Below, in pieces: positions 51,671-63,679 of a stretch of DNA of 64,000 nucleotides. Numbering within the stretch: the stretch's first letter is position 1; each line of letters opens with the position of its first letter. Origin of the DNA: Ceratobasidium sp. AG-K (Eukaryota > Basidiomycota > Agaricomycetes > Cantharellales > Ceratobasidiaceae); NCBI GenBank assembly GCA_037039685.1, contig JAWNGF010000005.1, forward strand, positions 2,170,001 to 2,234,000, given 5' to 3'. The translations under genes were made by a program, and so were the position numbers. Below the pieces are notes generated by a model. The model saw only the letters and a list, made by a program, of their open reading frames with translations. It ran no database searches and was not told the origin of the DNA.

Positions 51671-53440
51671 GTTGACGGGAGCGATCCTATTCATTCGAAC
51701 CCACGGGCTTGTCAAGATGTTGCTGCCCCCAGCCCTAGCCCGTCACGTCAGCGCCTGCTATAGCTCATAGTATTCCTTATTGTATGCGCCAAGGCTATGA
51801 CAACTCTGCCGAGGTCTGGATGCTCACACTGCCTTGATTGGCGCCAATGAGGGTCTGGGCTAAAGGCCACGGGGCTGGCAAGCATGCCGTGTCTGCTCCA
51901 CCTGGGATTCGCCATGGCAAATCATGATCAAACACATCGACCACGTAAACCGAAAAGACTGGTTGTATTCATCACTGGTGCGTCCCTCGAGTGTCAGCTT
52001 ACCTCCAGTCTGTACCTAATCTTAGATGTGCTCGCTGGGTCCGACCACTAGACATCGTCGGACAATTCAGTAAGCGTCTGTAAATCTACGATTTTGTTGA
52101 ATTCTAAGGGGTTTCAGACCCGAGGTTGTGCATGGACGACAACGGACCATCCGAACAAAAATTGATACCTGTGGAACTCGATTCAATCGACCCTGAAGTA
52201 ATAAAAATACCGTTTATGCTACGTGCGAATAGTTGGCTGGTAGACAATGAAGGTGAGTAAATGACTCGGCTTGCTTTGTGCGGGATAATGAGTGACTTTC
52301 AGGGTGAAGCTGTTGAGCATGGGCGGTTGATTAATCAGCCCACGAACTGGGAAGCGGTCGTCGCGGGGTATTCGTTCATCGTCCATAGCCACCCCCCAGA
52401 GGACGAGGCTATGCAGGTGTTGTGGGAATGATTGTGATCAAATTAGGCTAAAATACTCGAATCTGGTAGCATAATTGCGGACTGCAGCCGCAAAGAAACA
52501 ATAACCCACACGACTGGTTTACTTGTGAAATGCTTGGTATGTCGCCCTATCTGGCCACAGAGCTTGCCTGACTGATTTCGTACCCGCCAAAATATGGCAG
52601 TAACGCCCCGTGAGGTTCATCATAAAGTTGTATGGGGTACTTCACCTCGCTTGTTGAACTGGAAGCGACGACGCCTCATACAGCCACTTCTCATTTATGT
52701 GAGGTGAGTCTATCATTTAGCGGGCACGGATGGTACTGAAGAGGTCTAAGTGGCGTCGCTGTGAACTACCGTAGGTAAACTTATATCACTTGCATTCCAC
52801 CATGTACGGCCACTGACCATGGAGCTCAAGCTGATCGGTGCATACTCAAGTGACCAAGCTACACGACCATCTATGCTCTTGGTTGATAATAACTCTAAGA
52901 GATTGAGTCAATTGAGATAACCATTTTCTGGTGCTAATCGCAGCCTGCCACACACCATTGCACACGTTGCGTGTTGGAAAGACAGAAAGTGCCCTCAAAC
53001 TGCCTGACTACGTGGACACCTACTGGACGTGTTTCATCTCGAGTAGTAAGTCATTCGATATACTCAGATCGAGGCCGCATTTGGTTGATCAAAAACTTTA
53101 TTGATATTGAGAATCATTTTCTGTGTGCCACTGTGGACCCACGCATATAAGGGGCAATCAAACTCGCTACTGATAGGGAGGAACTTTGTCTCACGAGGAC
53201 TTGAGGAGACATCGGGGATGTGCTGGTATCGAGTCGACCGTCACAATTATAGACATTTCAATTACCTCAGGTGGTCACAACTATCGTGTTTGACGCATCC
53301 CACGTATTTGGCGTATTTATTGTGGTGGAAAATCTATAGTAGTTTTGTCACATGGAGAGAATATCTCGATTCACCCCTGAATCTCGCCACTTTTGAGCGC
53401 GACGAGGTAAACATTTGGATAGTTGAAATGCGATAGATAT
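51671..53440 (+). repeat. segmental duplication, copy 2 (partner 26749-28840)
   Basis: It carries the same landmarks in the same order as copy 1 and leads into the SCOT gene on the right, where copy 1 leads into a SCOT fragment. On the left it is separated from NLR-CD by about 3 kb of extra sequence plus a LINE. Confidence 0.65.
51914..52710 (+). pseudogene. copy 2 of the unidentified multi-exon gene
   Basis: ATG 51914, then RPRKPKRLVVFIT, IVGQF, RLCMDDNGPSEQKLIPVELD, IDPEVIKIPFMLRANSWLVD, EAVEHGRLINQPTNWEAVV, IIADCSRKETITHTTGLLVK, TPREVHHKVVWGTSPRLLNW. The first three exons join in frame. The junction after DNEG is out of phase by one base (an extra G compared with copy 1), so the gene is probably broken here, though a 73-residue product would remain. 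Conserved meaning in both copies suggests it coded for protein when duplicated. The family is not recognised. Confidence 0.5.
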
Positions 53441-54008
53441 CGTTATCAACTCCCGTAGAATGAATCGAAGCCCCTTACTAAAGACTCGTAGGAGCTTGTC
53501 GTTGACCGGCGTCCGACTGGGCGTCCGGCATAATACATTTACTTGGGGATTGTCACACGGAGAAGCACAGCCTCATACGTCGAAATTCAACTCAATCAAA
53601 AATTCGGTTTACACACAAGACCGCGGTTGCCTTTTTGTTACGTATGCGGGAGGTATCTAAAGATAGCCCGGTAAATTACTATGTCATCGATTGCAAATTG
53701 CGGACTTGTGGATTTACGTCCGCGACAACTCCGATCGCGAGTTGAAGGTTCGTTCGCGTCCACGGTTGCTCTCGAGTTAATGAATTAGCACCACTCGATC
53801 TCACTGTGTTTGTCTCGGCGCGACGCGATACGACTTGCGACCAGAACTCTTACGTGGATACCTGGGAATAACAGTCAGAGTAAGGGAATTAGCCATGGGC
53901 GCCGGGCCCGGCAGCTGACCGTGCGAAGCAATTCTGGCCGGAACTTGGCAACTGCAATCCTTCATAACCAACGACCAGCCCTCACTCGACCACTACTCAA
54001 TCTCCACT
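53441..54008. other. upstream region of the SCOT gene
   Basis: Contains the presumed SCOT promoter. Small open frames (53460-53660, 53810-54079) have no recognisable content. Confidence 0.5.
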
Positions 54009-56376
54009 ATGCTTGCTCGCGCGCGATACGGACCTACCAGGAGGGCCTCGGCTCGTGTGCCACTGGTCGTCTCACTTAGGCTTATTCATACGACTCCGAA
54101 ACGACTGGATGCTCCAAAGCCGGTTCAACATGCACCCACTAGTGGCAAGGGAAAGATCTGGAGCAGTGCGGATGAAGCGGTTAAGGACTTGGAGGGTGGA
54201 AAGACGCTGTTGAGCGGCGGTGTGTATTACAACTCGCAGTCATTCGATGCCCACTGATACTTTGCAGGTTTTGGATTATGTGGAACACCCGACACGCTCA
54301 TCCAGGCTCTTTCTCGCCGACCCGATGTCAAGGGGTTCACGGCAGTCTCCAACAACGCGGGCGTGGGAGAACGCGGCCTCGGTACGTGAATTATCTTGAT
54401 CCTGAAGCATAGCCTAACCAATGACGCTAGGTAAACTCCTATACACCGGTCAGATATCTAAAATGATCTGCTCCTACATCGGTAACAACAAAAACCTTGA
54501 GTCGCTCTATCTCGCCGGCAAAGTTGCTATTGAGCTCACGCCCCAAGGCACCATCGCCGAAAAGATCCGCAGCGCTGGAGCGGGTATACCTGCATTCTTT
54601 ACCCCGACTGGATACGGAACCGCTGTGCAGACCGGAGGAATGCCAATTAAATACAAGGAGGGTTCGGATGGCGAAGTCGAGATTCCTGCCGAGCGAAGGA
54701 AGTCAGGGAGTTCGGGGGTAGGAAATACATCCTCGAGGAATCAATGTGCGCATCATACCCCCGAAGCTTTTTGTGTCGAATCTGACTATGGTCTATACAG
54801 ACAAGCTGACTATGCGTTTGTTCGAGTTCACAAAGCCGACGCCTATGGAAACTGTCAGTTCCGCTACACGACGCAGAACTTCTCTTCGGTCATGGCTCGT
54901 GCCGCCAAGTTGACAATTGTCGAAGGTAGGGCCTTAGTTTGATCGCCGCGCTTTGACTCTGATAAAGGATTAACCTATAGCCGAGGAGATCGTTCCCGTT
55001 GGCGCGATTGATCCCCAGCACGTTCATGTTCCAGGTGTATATGTAGACCGTGTTGTTCCTGCTACAGCGCCCAAGGAAATCGAGTTTAGGACAACAACTC
55101 CAGACAAGAATGCTGCTGTTGGTACGTGTTTCACGTAGGCGGCGCAGAATTTGTGACTAAATAGTTCTTTTGCGGTAGATGTCGAGGCGGCCCTGGGCGA
55201 AAAGGGCGAGGCTCGTGAGCGCCGCGAGAGGATTGTGAGGCGTGCGGCCAAGGAACTGAAGGATGGGTACTATGTAAATCTTGGTGCGTTGGTGGCGAGC
55301 TACTTGGATACTGCGAAATTAAGCCTGGTCATGATGATTAGGGATTGGAATGCCCAACCTTGTGCCTTCCTTCCTTCCCGAGGGTGTAGTTGTGCACTTG
55401 CAATCAGAGAATGGTATTCTTGGTAAGTCGTACGGTATCCGTTCAAGGCCTTGTTCTGATTAGTGATTTTTCTAGGTATGGGCCCATATCCCACCGAGGA
55501 CGAGGTCGATGCGTAAGTAACTATTTGCTGGATTTGATAATGTACAGTATTGAACCTGGGTGTAGAGACATCATCAATGCGGGCAAGGAGACGGTTACCC
55601 TTTTGCCTGGAGCATCTGTATTCAACAGCGCGGAGAGCTTCGGCATGATTCGGTAAGTCATCCCAGTTGATGGAGCTCCTGTGGGATGATAAATATGGTT
55701 TCCTAGTGGAGGGCATATTGATGTCGCCTTGCTCGGCGCGTTCCAGGTCTCGCAGACTGGAGATCTTGCCAACTATATGATCCCACGAAAGGTGCGTACA
55801 TCTCTCCGAGGTATGATCTAGACCAGGGCTAATAAGTTTGATATAGATGGTCAAGGGTGAGTTCGCTAGATATTAAACCCCAGTTGTTGACATGGACTCT
55901 CACGGCGAATAGGAATGGGTGGTGCCATGGTAAGCCTAACTTTTCTAAATGCAGACCGCAGTATAATTCATCTAACCATGTCTGTAGGATTTGGTATCGA
56001 ACCCTGATGGCACCAAGGTTCGTCCATCCCATTTCAATTAGGGTTCAACGACTAATTTTCCCGGATAGGTTATCGTTCTAATGGATCACGTCGCCAAAGG
56101 AAATAAGCACAAGATCATGAAAGAGTGTGCACTTCCGTTGACCGGTACTCGATGCGTATCACAAATTATCACCGACCTCGTGAGTAAAAGTCCTACTTCA
56201 CCCTATTGTGCGTGTTCATCAAATCATTTTCTCGCTAGTGCGTATTCGATATCGACCGCAAGAATGGCAAAATGACCTTGACCGAGCTTCAACCTGGCGT
56301 AACACTCGCCGAGGTACGGGAAAAGACGGACGCGGATTATGAGGTTGCGCCTGGTGTAAAAGAAATTAGCGCTTAA
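54009..56376 (+). CDS. succinyl-CoA:3-ketoacid CoA-transferase, mitochondrial (SCOT), with one apparent frameshift
   Basis: It moves CoA from succinyl-CoA to acetoacetate in the mitochondrial matrix. ATG 54009 opens a basic presequence ([20 protein letters not shown]). Then [92 protein letters not shown] and [19 protein letters not shown]; the Glu in SENG is the catalytic residue in this family. The C-terminal part reads [40 protein letters not shown] and ends [10 protein letters not shown] at TAA 56374-56376. At least twelve short introns. Between EIPAE and [16 protein letters not shown] (about 54700) the frame is one base short, while all other junctions hold. This may be a sequencing error or a real defect. 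Confidence 0.85.
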
Positions 56377-56492
56377 GGTGTTAATTGAAGCCAAGGGTGC
56401 ACGCGGTTCGGGAAGTTTGTCACATTATTGCTGGAATGAAATTGTTGTTTTCATACCCGGTTTCGAAGAGGATGATCATACGGTCTCGGTCC

Positions 56493-57240
56493 ACTCGCAT
56501 ATATGAGCCCATACTCGTCGTGAAATTGAAGTGTGTGGCTTTGTTCCGCACAATCTCGACGACTGGGTTACCCACAGGCTTTTTCGACTACTTGTCCACG
56601 CACCATTTCTCAGGCAGTTGAGGATTGCAGGTAGCCATAAAGACTCGTGGACGACGCTCGAACCCCTGGTTTGTACGATGGCAACTCCCGAAATCCTAGA
56701 CGTCAAGGCAAATCTGCCTCTAGAATCTATATATCTCGATTATATACACCTGGGAACCGGCAAACTAAATATTGATCTAGCTGTCGTTTGGTCAGGCCTC
56801 ACGGAGTTTTCAATGCCATCGCAAAGGGCTTCCCTATGGGAGCTTTCTTGCTTTGCGACCATACCAAACCTACAAAGCTTAGCGGTTCAGCTACATCTCA
56901 GCAGACGCAGAGTCCCTCCCAATATCCCCAGTCATAAAGCCCCGTTGACAATACTAGAAGGCACCAGCGGAAGTACAATAGGACAGACGTTTGGGATGAT
57001 GGAACATAATGGTTGGTAAGAACCCGTAACCGTAATTTCACCGACTTTGATAACCGTTGGCTTTGCGAGAACTATGGCCAAATCTACTGCGGGTCACTTG
57101 GGCACAATACGGCTCATCATTTGCGTAACAGTCAGCGGGAAGGCTCAATATTGCGCTCCTGTTGGACAAAGCTTCGGAGCGCTATAAAACGCTTGAGCAG
57201 GGCAGTCGCAAGGCTGTGGACTTATGTTCAGCGATGAAAT
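56493..57240 (+). pseudogene. C-terminal fragment of an F-box/LRR-type protein
   Basis: The frame 56531-57019 reads LVHAPFLRQLRIAGSHKDSW, PLESIYLDYIHLG, SQRASLWELSCFATIPNLQS and PLTILEGTSGSTI, the usual C-terminal pattern of Agaricomycete F-box proteins (compare the gene at 4.3 kb). No F-box is found upstream and the frame breaks near 57010; traces continue in another frame to about 57240. It is a fragment rather than a gene. Confidence 0.55.
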
Positions 57241-57629
57241 TCATGACTGCCCGGCTACGCGGGAAACTGAGTGATCGCTACGCCTCCAGCGACGACCCGG
57301 ACGAATAACCATCTTACTTGATGAGGGGCTACGTGATGAAAGCTGTAAAGTGATATTGTAATATGTTTCCCCTTACTTTCCCAAAATGGATAAATCAAGG
57401 TGATAGTAGTTGCCGCTATTCACCAAGTTGGCTCGGCTCTGTGACCCGGTTGACTAACCGGCCCAGGATCGATCCCAATGTCGATCGAAAACAGTATTGT
57501 ACTGAGATATCGGGAGCCTGTCTTGGAGCTGGGGAGAATTTACTTTCTGCGGGGTTCGCCCCGAACCAGATGCCGTGATTTGTCCTGCGGTTGTGCTCAC
57601 ACAACCATGAGGCAATGCACAAAAAGAAT
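57241..57629. other. intergenic stretch, no supported gene
   Basis: It lies between the F-box fragment and the tRNA gene. A run of five T on the minus strand (57621-57625 on plus is AAAAA) directly follows the tRNA and would end Pol III transcription. Confidence 0.5.
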
Positions 57630-57630
57630 T

Positions 57631-57717
57631 GACACCAATGGGATTTGAACCCATGCGGTTTCCCACTGCGGTTCGGATTACCTAAACACAGCGCCTTAAC
57701 CACTCGGCCATAGTGCC
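57631..57717 (-). tRNA. tRNA-Leu (anticodon UAG) with a 9-nt intron
   Basis: Minus strand from G1 at 57717: acceptor GGCACTA pairs with TGGTGTC (G-U at positions 2-71 and 6-67), D arm GCC..GGC, anticodon stem CTGTG with CGCAG, T arm ATGGG TTCAAAT CCCAT. The loop between the anticodon stem halves is 16 nt, so a 9 nt intron (TAATCCGAA) fits after position 37, leaving TTTAGGC with anticodon TAG. A long variable arm and A73 (57630) fit leucine. A and B boxes are TGGCCGAGTGGTTAAGG and GGTTCAAATCC. Confidence 0.9.
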
Positions 57718-57861
57718 TTGGAATGCGACCGTGTATTATACCGTACGACAGTAACCATTGGTAATGTGAGCGACGATCAAAACTTTTGGGCGTGCTTCTT
57801 GATTATTTCCACCACTTCTGTCCTCCTTTCCGCCTTTCTCCCACCCTCACCCTCCTCCATC

Positions 57862-60800
57862 ATGGGATCCCACACAAAAAAAAAGGTTCGTAGCTATAGA
57901 ACATATAATTCCTCCCCTTCTTAAATTTTTGCCTCCAAGGCAGCTGTCCCCGCTCCAGAGCCGCAGGATGAAGCGATGCCAGAGGCTCAGTCTATCATTT
58001 CAGACGACGACGAAGGCTCAATGATGGAGGAAGATGGGGAGGATGATGACCTGGTCGAGCCGGTGAAAGCCCCCGGCGTATTTCATGCACCTACTACCCA
58101 AGAGCTAGTGAAACTACGGGAGGGCTCGGAGTTATTCAAATCGAACAGCTTCAAACTTCAGGCAAGTAGCCCAGCACTTGAATCACTGATCCTATCTAAT
58201 ATCTCTATAGCTCGAGCAGTTGCTGCGAGAAGTCTCTGCAAGCGAATCACAACGCACTGCAGTCGAGAAATTCTTGATGAGCCTTCATGAACACCTCATG
58301 GGACTGCAGCCCATTGCTCCATCCAAGCCAACAGACGCTATAAGGAAGCGGACTGCAGTTCCATATCCGGCCCCGCTCCCTTCTCCAGACTCACAATGGA
58401 CGGTTGCGTTCGAGCGCCCATCTAACATTCAGTTGGTCGGAAGCTGGGCGAATGGGGTTTCTGTGCGAGGGAATGACCAAACTGGATTCTCAGTTGATCT
58501 AGCAGTCGAAATCCCGTCGGTGAGCTACTTGGTATCGTAGCTGTTTCTCAACTTACTAGGCAGTTCCGTGTTTTTAGTCTCTCCTACGGGAAAAAGATTA
58601 CCTAAACGCCAGATATTTCCATCAAAGGGCTTTCTATCTAGCTGTTATTGCGTCCAGCTTGGCCTCCAAAGGAAACTCGTTAAACCTAAAACCTGATGAT
58701 CTGGCTTATGACTCTTCAGAATACGATGTACGACGAAGCACACTGGTAATCTCCCCCACTAAGGGATCCTCTTCCGACCTCGCTCAATCCAAATACCCGC
58801 TTTCCATTCGAATAATTCCAACGCTTCCGTCCAACCATCCGCTGAGCGAAAGACACTTGGGACCTAGTCGCGCTTGCATACGAACTACCGGCTCTCTGGA
58901 CTCCGACCCTACGCCCACTCCGCTATACAACAATACCTTGTTTCAGAGCATCACCCCGATACCTCACTTGCTGTCAGTGCATAATGCCAAGCGTCAAATC
59001 CCTGCTTTTGCGGAAACAGTTGCTCTCCTGAGGGTCTGGGCTAATCAACGAGGCTATGGAAGTTGGGCTGGCTGCAAGCAAAATGAGTCTGCGCGATCCG
59101 GTCAATGCGTTCGAGGATTTGGGCTTCTAGGTGCTTGGTGGAGCGCATTAATTATATACCTTGTGCTGGGTGGCAAATCCGTAAAGGGGCTGAAGAAGCA
59201 ACCTCGCATTGGTAGAGGGTTGAGTTCCTATCAACTGTTTCGAGCTATCTTGGACTTCCTCGGTGAGTCTTCGCTCCTACAATGATCAAATCGGCGGAGA
59301 ATAACGCCAGCGCATAGCCAAACACGATTTCTCAACAAGCCCAATTATTCTCACCGATAGTCCTGTGAGTAGTTTCTAAAATCAAACATTGATGCGCGCT
59401 CACTTGAGTAGTTTGACCTAGCTGATTGGAAAGCGCATCATGAGGCAATATTTATTGACAGTACTGGCAAATACAATATGTTGGCTGGCGTTCCCTTGGA
59501 ATCACTCGAACTCGTAAGTGAAGTATTTTGCGCCATTGATCGCGGTAATGACGGGATTGGTTTTTAGTTACAAATCGATGCGAGGACATCCCTGGCCCTC
59601 TTAGATGAGGCTAGTGATGACGCTTTTGAGGCGGTTTTCCTGCAGGACCTTAGAAATCCGGCGATCCGTTTTGATTACTTCTTACGGTATGCGTCTCTAA
59701 CCGCAATTTCTGGCCGTCGACTAACTCATAATACAGTGTTCCCTTGGATGATGCGAAGTCCAAAGCCGAATCGTTGAGCGATACGTTAGAATGGACTTCT
59801 CGCACTAGCGCACTTCTCTCAAATCTTACAACCACCGTTCGAAAAGCTCTCGGCACTCGTGTCAAAGCATGTGTGCTCCTACAACCTGCACCGAGTCTCC
59901 GACCCATCTCCCAGTCGACCCCAGATTTTCCGACTCTCGTTGAGATCGGCCTCGTGCTTGACCAAACCGAAGCTCCACGATTAGTGGACTTTGGACCTGC
60001 AGCGGACGACTCGGCTGGATCTGAAGCCTTTCGCGCGTTTTGGGGACCTAAAGCCGAGCTACGTAGGTTCAAGGACGGGCGGATTTTGGAAAGTGTTGTC
60101 TGGGACGCATCCCATCCCGACGAGCGGGCGTATATTCCGGGTCGAATCCTCCGACACATCCTACACTTGCACTTTGGGATCAAACTCGAGGATCACGGAC
60201 GCACCGTTTACGACGAAATTATCCGGCTTCCCTCGAGCGTTGTTAAACTCTACTCGAGTGTGGCAGAGAATTTAATGACTTTCCGACCTTGCTTGACAGC
60301 GTTCGACGCACTCGTGAAGCAAATCAAATCCAGCGAGGAGCTGCCCCTCGCTCTCGTCACCGCCAGCCCAATATCACCCAATTTACGGGGGACCAGTGTA
60401 TTCTATCCTTGGCCAGTGGATCTCGCTCGATACAAATCGCTCCCTTACTCCATCAGATACATAGCGCCCATGGATGCCATCCTACAACTCGAAAAAAGCG
60501 CGCGATGGCCGGACGACCTTGCCGCAATCCAAAAAATCAAACTGGCGTTCTTTGTCGGAATTGCGGATGCGCTTCGAAGCCAAGACGAGAATATCCGCGC
60601 TGCGGTAGCACTCGACTCTGGCGCCACTGAGACGGATATACACGATAATTGTTATTTGGAGGTTCTCACTCCTTCTGGTTTTGCGTTTCGATTACGAATC
60701 TACCATGACCGCGAAAAGACTCTCCTCGACGGGATCATCTCGGATTCAAAGGCCGCCCCGGGGATGGTAGCTGCTGCCAAAGATGCGCTGCGAATTCATG

Positions 60801-61916
60801 AAACTCGGTTCATCCACGCACCAAGGCACCACGCCGCAGTATCGGCTCTCGGCCACCGATTCCCTTCCTATGCGCCCACTGTTCGACTCGTAATCCGCTG
60901 GCTTGGAGCGCACTTGTTGCTTCCACACATCCCGCACCCAATAGTGGAACTTATTGTCGCCCGAGAGTTCTTGAAACCTGGATCTCCTCCAGCAAGCGCT
61001 TCCACCGCGTTTGCGCGCGTCGTTCAAACTTTAAAGGACTGGAGGTGGAGGGAAGAGCCTCTCACCGTGACATTATACTCGTCTCTGGACGAACAAGGAG
61101 GAAAGGGCTACAAGGAACTCGCCAAGGAAGCGGAAGAAGCCTGTCGTGCGCTCAGGCGGGAGGATCCAACACTCGGCCGAGGCGCTTGGATTATTTCGAC
61201 CGAAGAAGATACGCAAGGATTGAGATGGGGCAATGTCAAGCCGGTCGTGGCAGCGCGAGTTCAGCAGATTGCCAAGGCTTCCTTGGAGCATATATTGTCC
61301 CACGAGTTTGTCGAAAAGGTGAGATGATTCATAATACATCCATCGCCCGCGAGCAGGGACTTACATCGGCGCATATACTCAGACAATTTTCTTACATCCA
61401 CTCGCCGACTATGATTTCGTTATTCGTTTGCACCCAGCTGTGCTTCCTCGGTACGGCGAGAATATTGCGGCTGACGAGAGTGTTTGGACCTCCTCGCGAG
61501 GCTTCGCAAACAAGCGTGAAGAGGTCACGCCTTTGGTTGGGTTTGACCCTGCGGCCGAGTACTTGAGTGACTTGCGGGTACGAAATTAACCGGATTCTTT
61601 CGAGCATAAAGCTGAGACATAATTTTAAATAGCGCGCATTTGCTCACCTTGCGTTGTTTTTGCATGATCCTCACGGCGGAGACGTGATTGCGGGACTTTG
61701 GGATCCAAAGCTTAGCACACAAGTTACTTCGTTCAAAGTGATGCTAGGCTACTCGAGCAAACCGACAACTGAGGTACGGCCAGGATTTTTTCATCATTAG
61801 ACAACCTAACTGAGTTTTTTGCTGTAGGGCAAGGTAGTGTTAAACAAAAAGGCCATTCTGGCCGAAATGGAGATGATGGGTGAGGGAATGGTACTTGGGA
61901 TCGACGTGAAGGGCTA
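57862..61916 (+). CDS. UTP22: Utp22/NOL6 (Nrap) family protein of the small-subunit processome
   Basis: Utp22 is part of the UTP-C module of the 90S pre-ribosome and acts in 18S rRNA maturation in the nucleolus. ATG 57862 opens MGSHTKKK, followed by an acidic stretch (DDDEGSMMEEDGEDDD). Then VFHAPTTQELVKLREGSELF, FERPSNIQLVGSWANGVSV, YLNARYFHQRAFYLAVIASS, PAFAETVALLRVWANQRGYG (the nucleotidyltransferase-like fold region of Nrap), GAWWSALIIYLVLGG, the long exon 59744-61321, and the C-terminal YDFVIRLHPAVLPRYGENIA, FVGF-like PLVGFDPAAEYL and FAHLALFLHDPHGGDVIAG. It ends LGIDVKG at TAG 61914-61916. About ten short introns, frame intact at those read. Length of about 1,100 residues fits the family. 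The tRNA gene lies 145 bp upstream, divergent. Confidence 0.9.
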
Positions 61917-62574
61917 GGGTGAAAGAGGGTCGAGATAATCTATCCAAAAAGTAGACCATTATGATTTATTCGCTATCCAAGTATCGCTAATGTAGCTTGA
62001 AATGTGATGGAACAACGCTGGCATTTCCTTCCAACTCCGCATTCAATCACCCATACCGCTTCACGTGGTTACCCACGGTTTGCCCTCCTATTGGCCAGGC
62101 GCTGGCTTAGCTTGAGAGGGTCATGCTGAGTCCTTATTCATTGGTCATTATAGACCCCAGAAACGAGAGTGATGCCCAGCCACCCCGAGGGAAAACACCG
62201 AACGACGCGCAGGTAGCACAAAGGCCAGGAATTCGGACAAAATATACGTAGATGCGCAACTTACTACCTTGATTTATCTTAGAGTCTATTTAAGCCTCCC
62301 ATTATCCCAGCGCGGGGATACGCAAAGCACTCGAACTACTTTGAGCCTTGGAGCTCGGTTCGAGTCAACCATAGCCACATGGCGGTGTGGTTAGGAACCC
62401 TGAATGTCACGTGCAATAGATGACTCGCCAACTCATCGGGTTCATAAGGTACCGCGATCATCGACCTACCTCACCTGTTCTTCCCCCCCAACAATGATCC
62501 CGCGAATATAGACATATTATCATCCAACAACTACTAGCTTACTACCAACCGTACGAACCGCACCGCTTATAATC
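61917..62574. other. intergenic stretch, no supported gene
   Basis: 3' flank of UTP22 and the promoter side of the next gene. No open frame or RNA motif was recognised. Confidence 0.55.
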
Positions 62575-63679
62575 ATGTTTGGAGAGGACGACATCGATTC
62601 GCCCCGTCTGTCTTCGCCCTGGGAGGCATTTTCCACGTCGCCATCACCCTGCCCTGGTCTGGCTTCTTCTCTATCGTCAAGTGTGAGCTCTTCCGACATC
62701 GAGGCTGAGCTCGCTCGGCGATTGCACACCGAGGTTCCTCGGCTTGTGCCAGAGGTTGAAGAGGTAAGCCTCGTATGTCCACATGATCGACATCGGCTTA
62801 ACAAGTTGTTGCCACTAGGGAAACGTGGAATACAAGTTAAAACTCTCCCCCTCTCCCGAACGCCTCACACGTCTCATCACCCAACTCAAATGGCGCCTGC
62901 TCGAAGGAGGTGGCCAAGCACTTTATGAAATTGGTGTCGGTGACAACGGTCAACTCATCGGCTTGTCAAGGCACGAGATGGAAGGAAGCTTGGATGCACT
63001 GGAGAGAATGGCAGGTGAACTCGGCGCGACAGTGATGATTCTCCGTGAGATCGTCGTCCCTCAGGTTGCCACTGGGCGCGAAGGCCGAGCGAGAGGCGAT
63101 GCAGCTCTCGATGCCGACCCCAGTCTCCTCATGACCCCGGAGATCTCACGTCCGGCGTCGGCGTCCACATCTGGGTCCGGATCTGGCGACGACGAGCCCG
63201 AGGCGTTCTCGCTCGAGCTGGACACGGACGATTCCAGGCCAATCGCATGGACCGCCCAGGCTCAGCTCCCGAATCCAATCCACGTCGCCAAGTGGCCTAC
63301 CATGTCTGGCCGACGAGGGTCAAAGCAGGTCAAAAAAGCTGAGCACAAAAAGGTTCGACGTGCGGTCAAAAAGAGCGTCAATGCCGCCTTCGCAACCAAT
63401 ATGGGAACCTCTCCTATGTCGCGTTTGGATGTCTTGGATACTGCGGTCCCTGTCGCATTAGGGATCCCAGAGGTTGTCATCGAGGCGCCGTTGCCAAAAG
63501 CTGTGGTCGAACCGTCCTTGGCCGATCCGGACAATCTCTCAATCCCATTTGAACCCATGTCCAAGTCCTCAGACCCGCGCGATCCCAACGACGTTATCAT
63601 CGTCGAAGCACTCGTCGTGCGAAAGCTCGCGCTTGAAGAGGCCTTCCTGGACTTTGGCGGTTTTTCGGTGTTGGAATGA
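62575..63679 (+). CDS. protein resembling the N-terminal region of GTPBP1/GTPBP2, without a GTPase domain
   Basis: Two exons: ATG 62575 to 62765 and from about 62819 to TGA 63677-63679. After a Ser/Pro-rich start comes GNVEYKLKLSPSPERLTRLI and TQLKWRLLEGGGQALYEIGV, then GQLIGLSRHEMEGSLDALER and MAGELGATVMILREI. This is the domain that precedes the translation-factor GTPase in GTPBP1/2. A long low-complexity linker and a basic stretch (KQVKKAEHKKVRRAVKKSVN) follow, and the protein ends VVRKLALEEAFLDFGGFSVL. No P-loop GxxxxGK[ST] is present, so it cannot be an active GTPase. Whether this short form is normal for the fungus or a truncated relative is not visible here. The family link is from memory of the motif. 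Confidence 0.65.
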
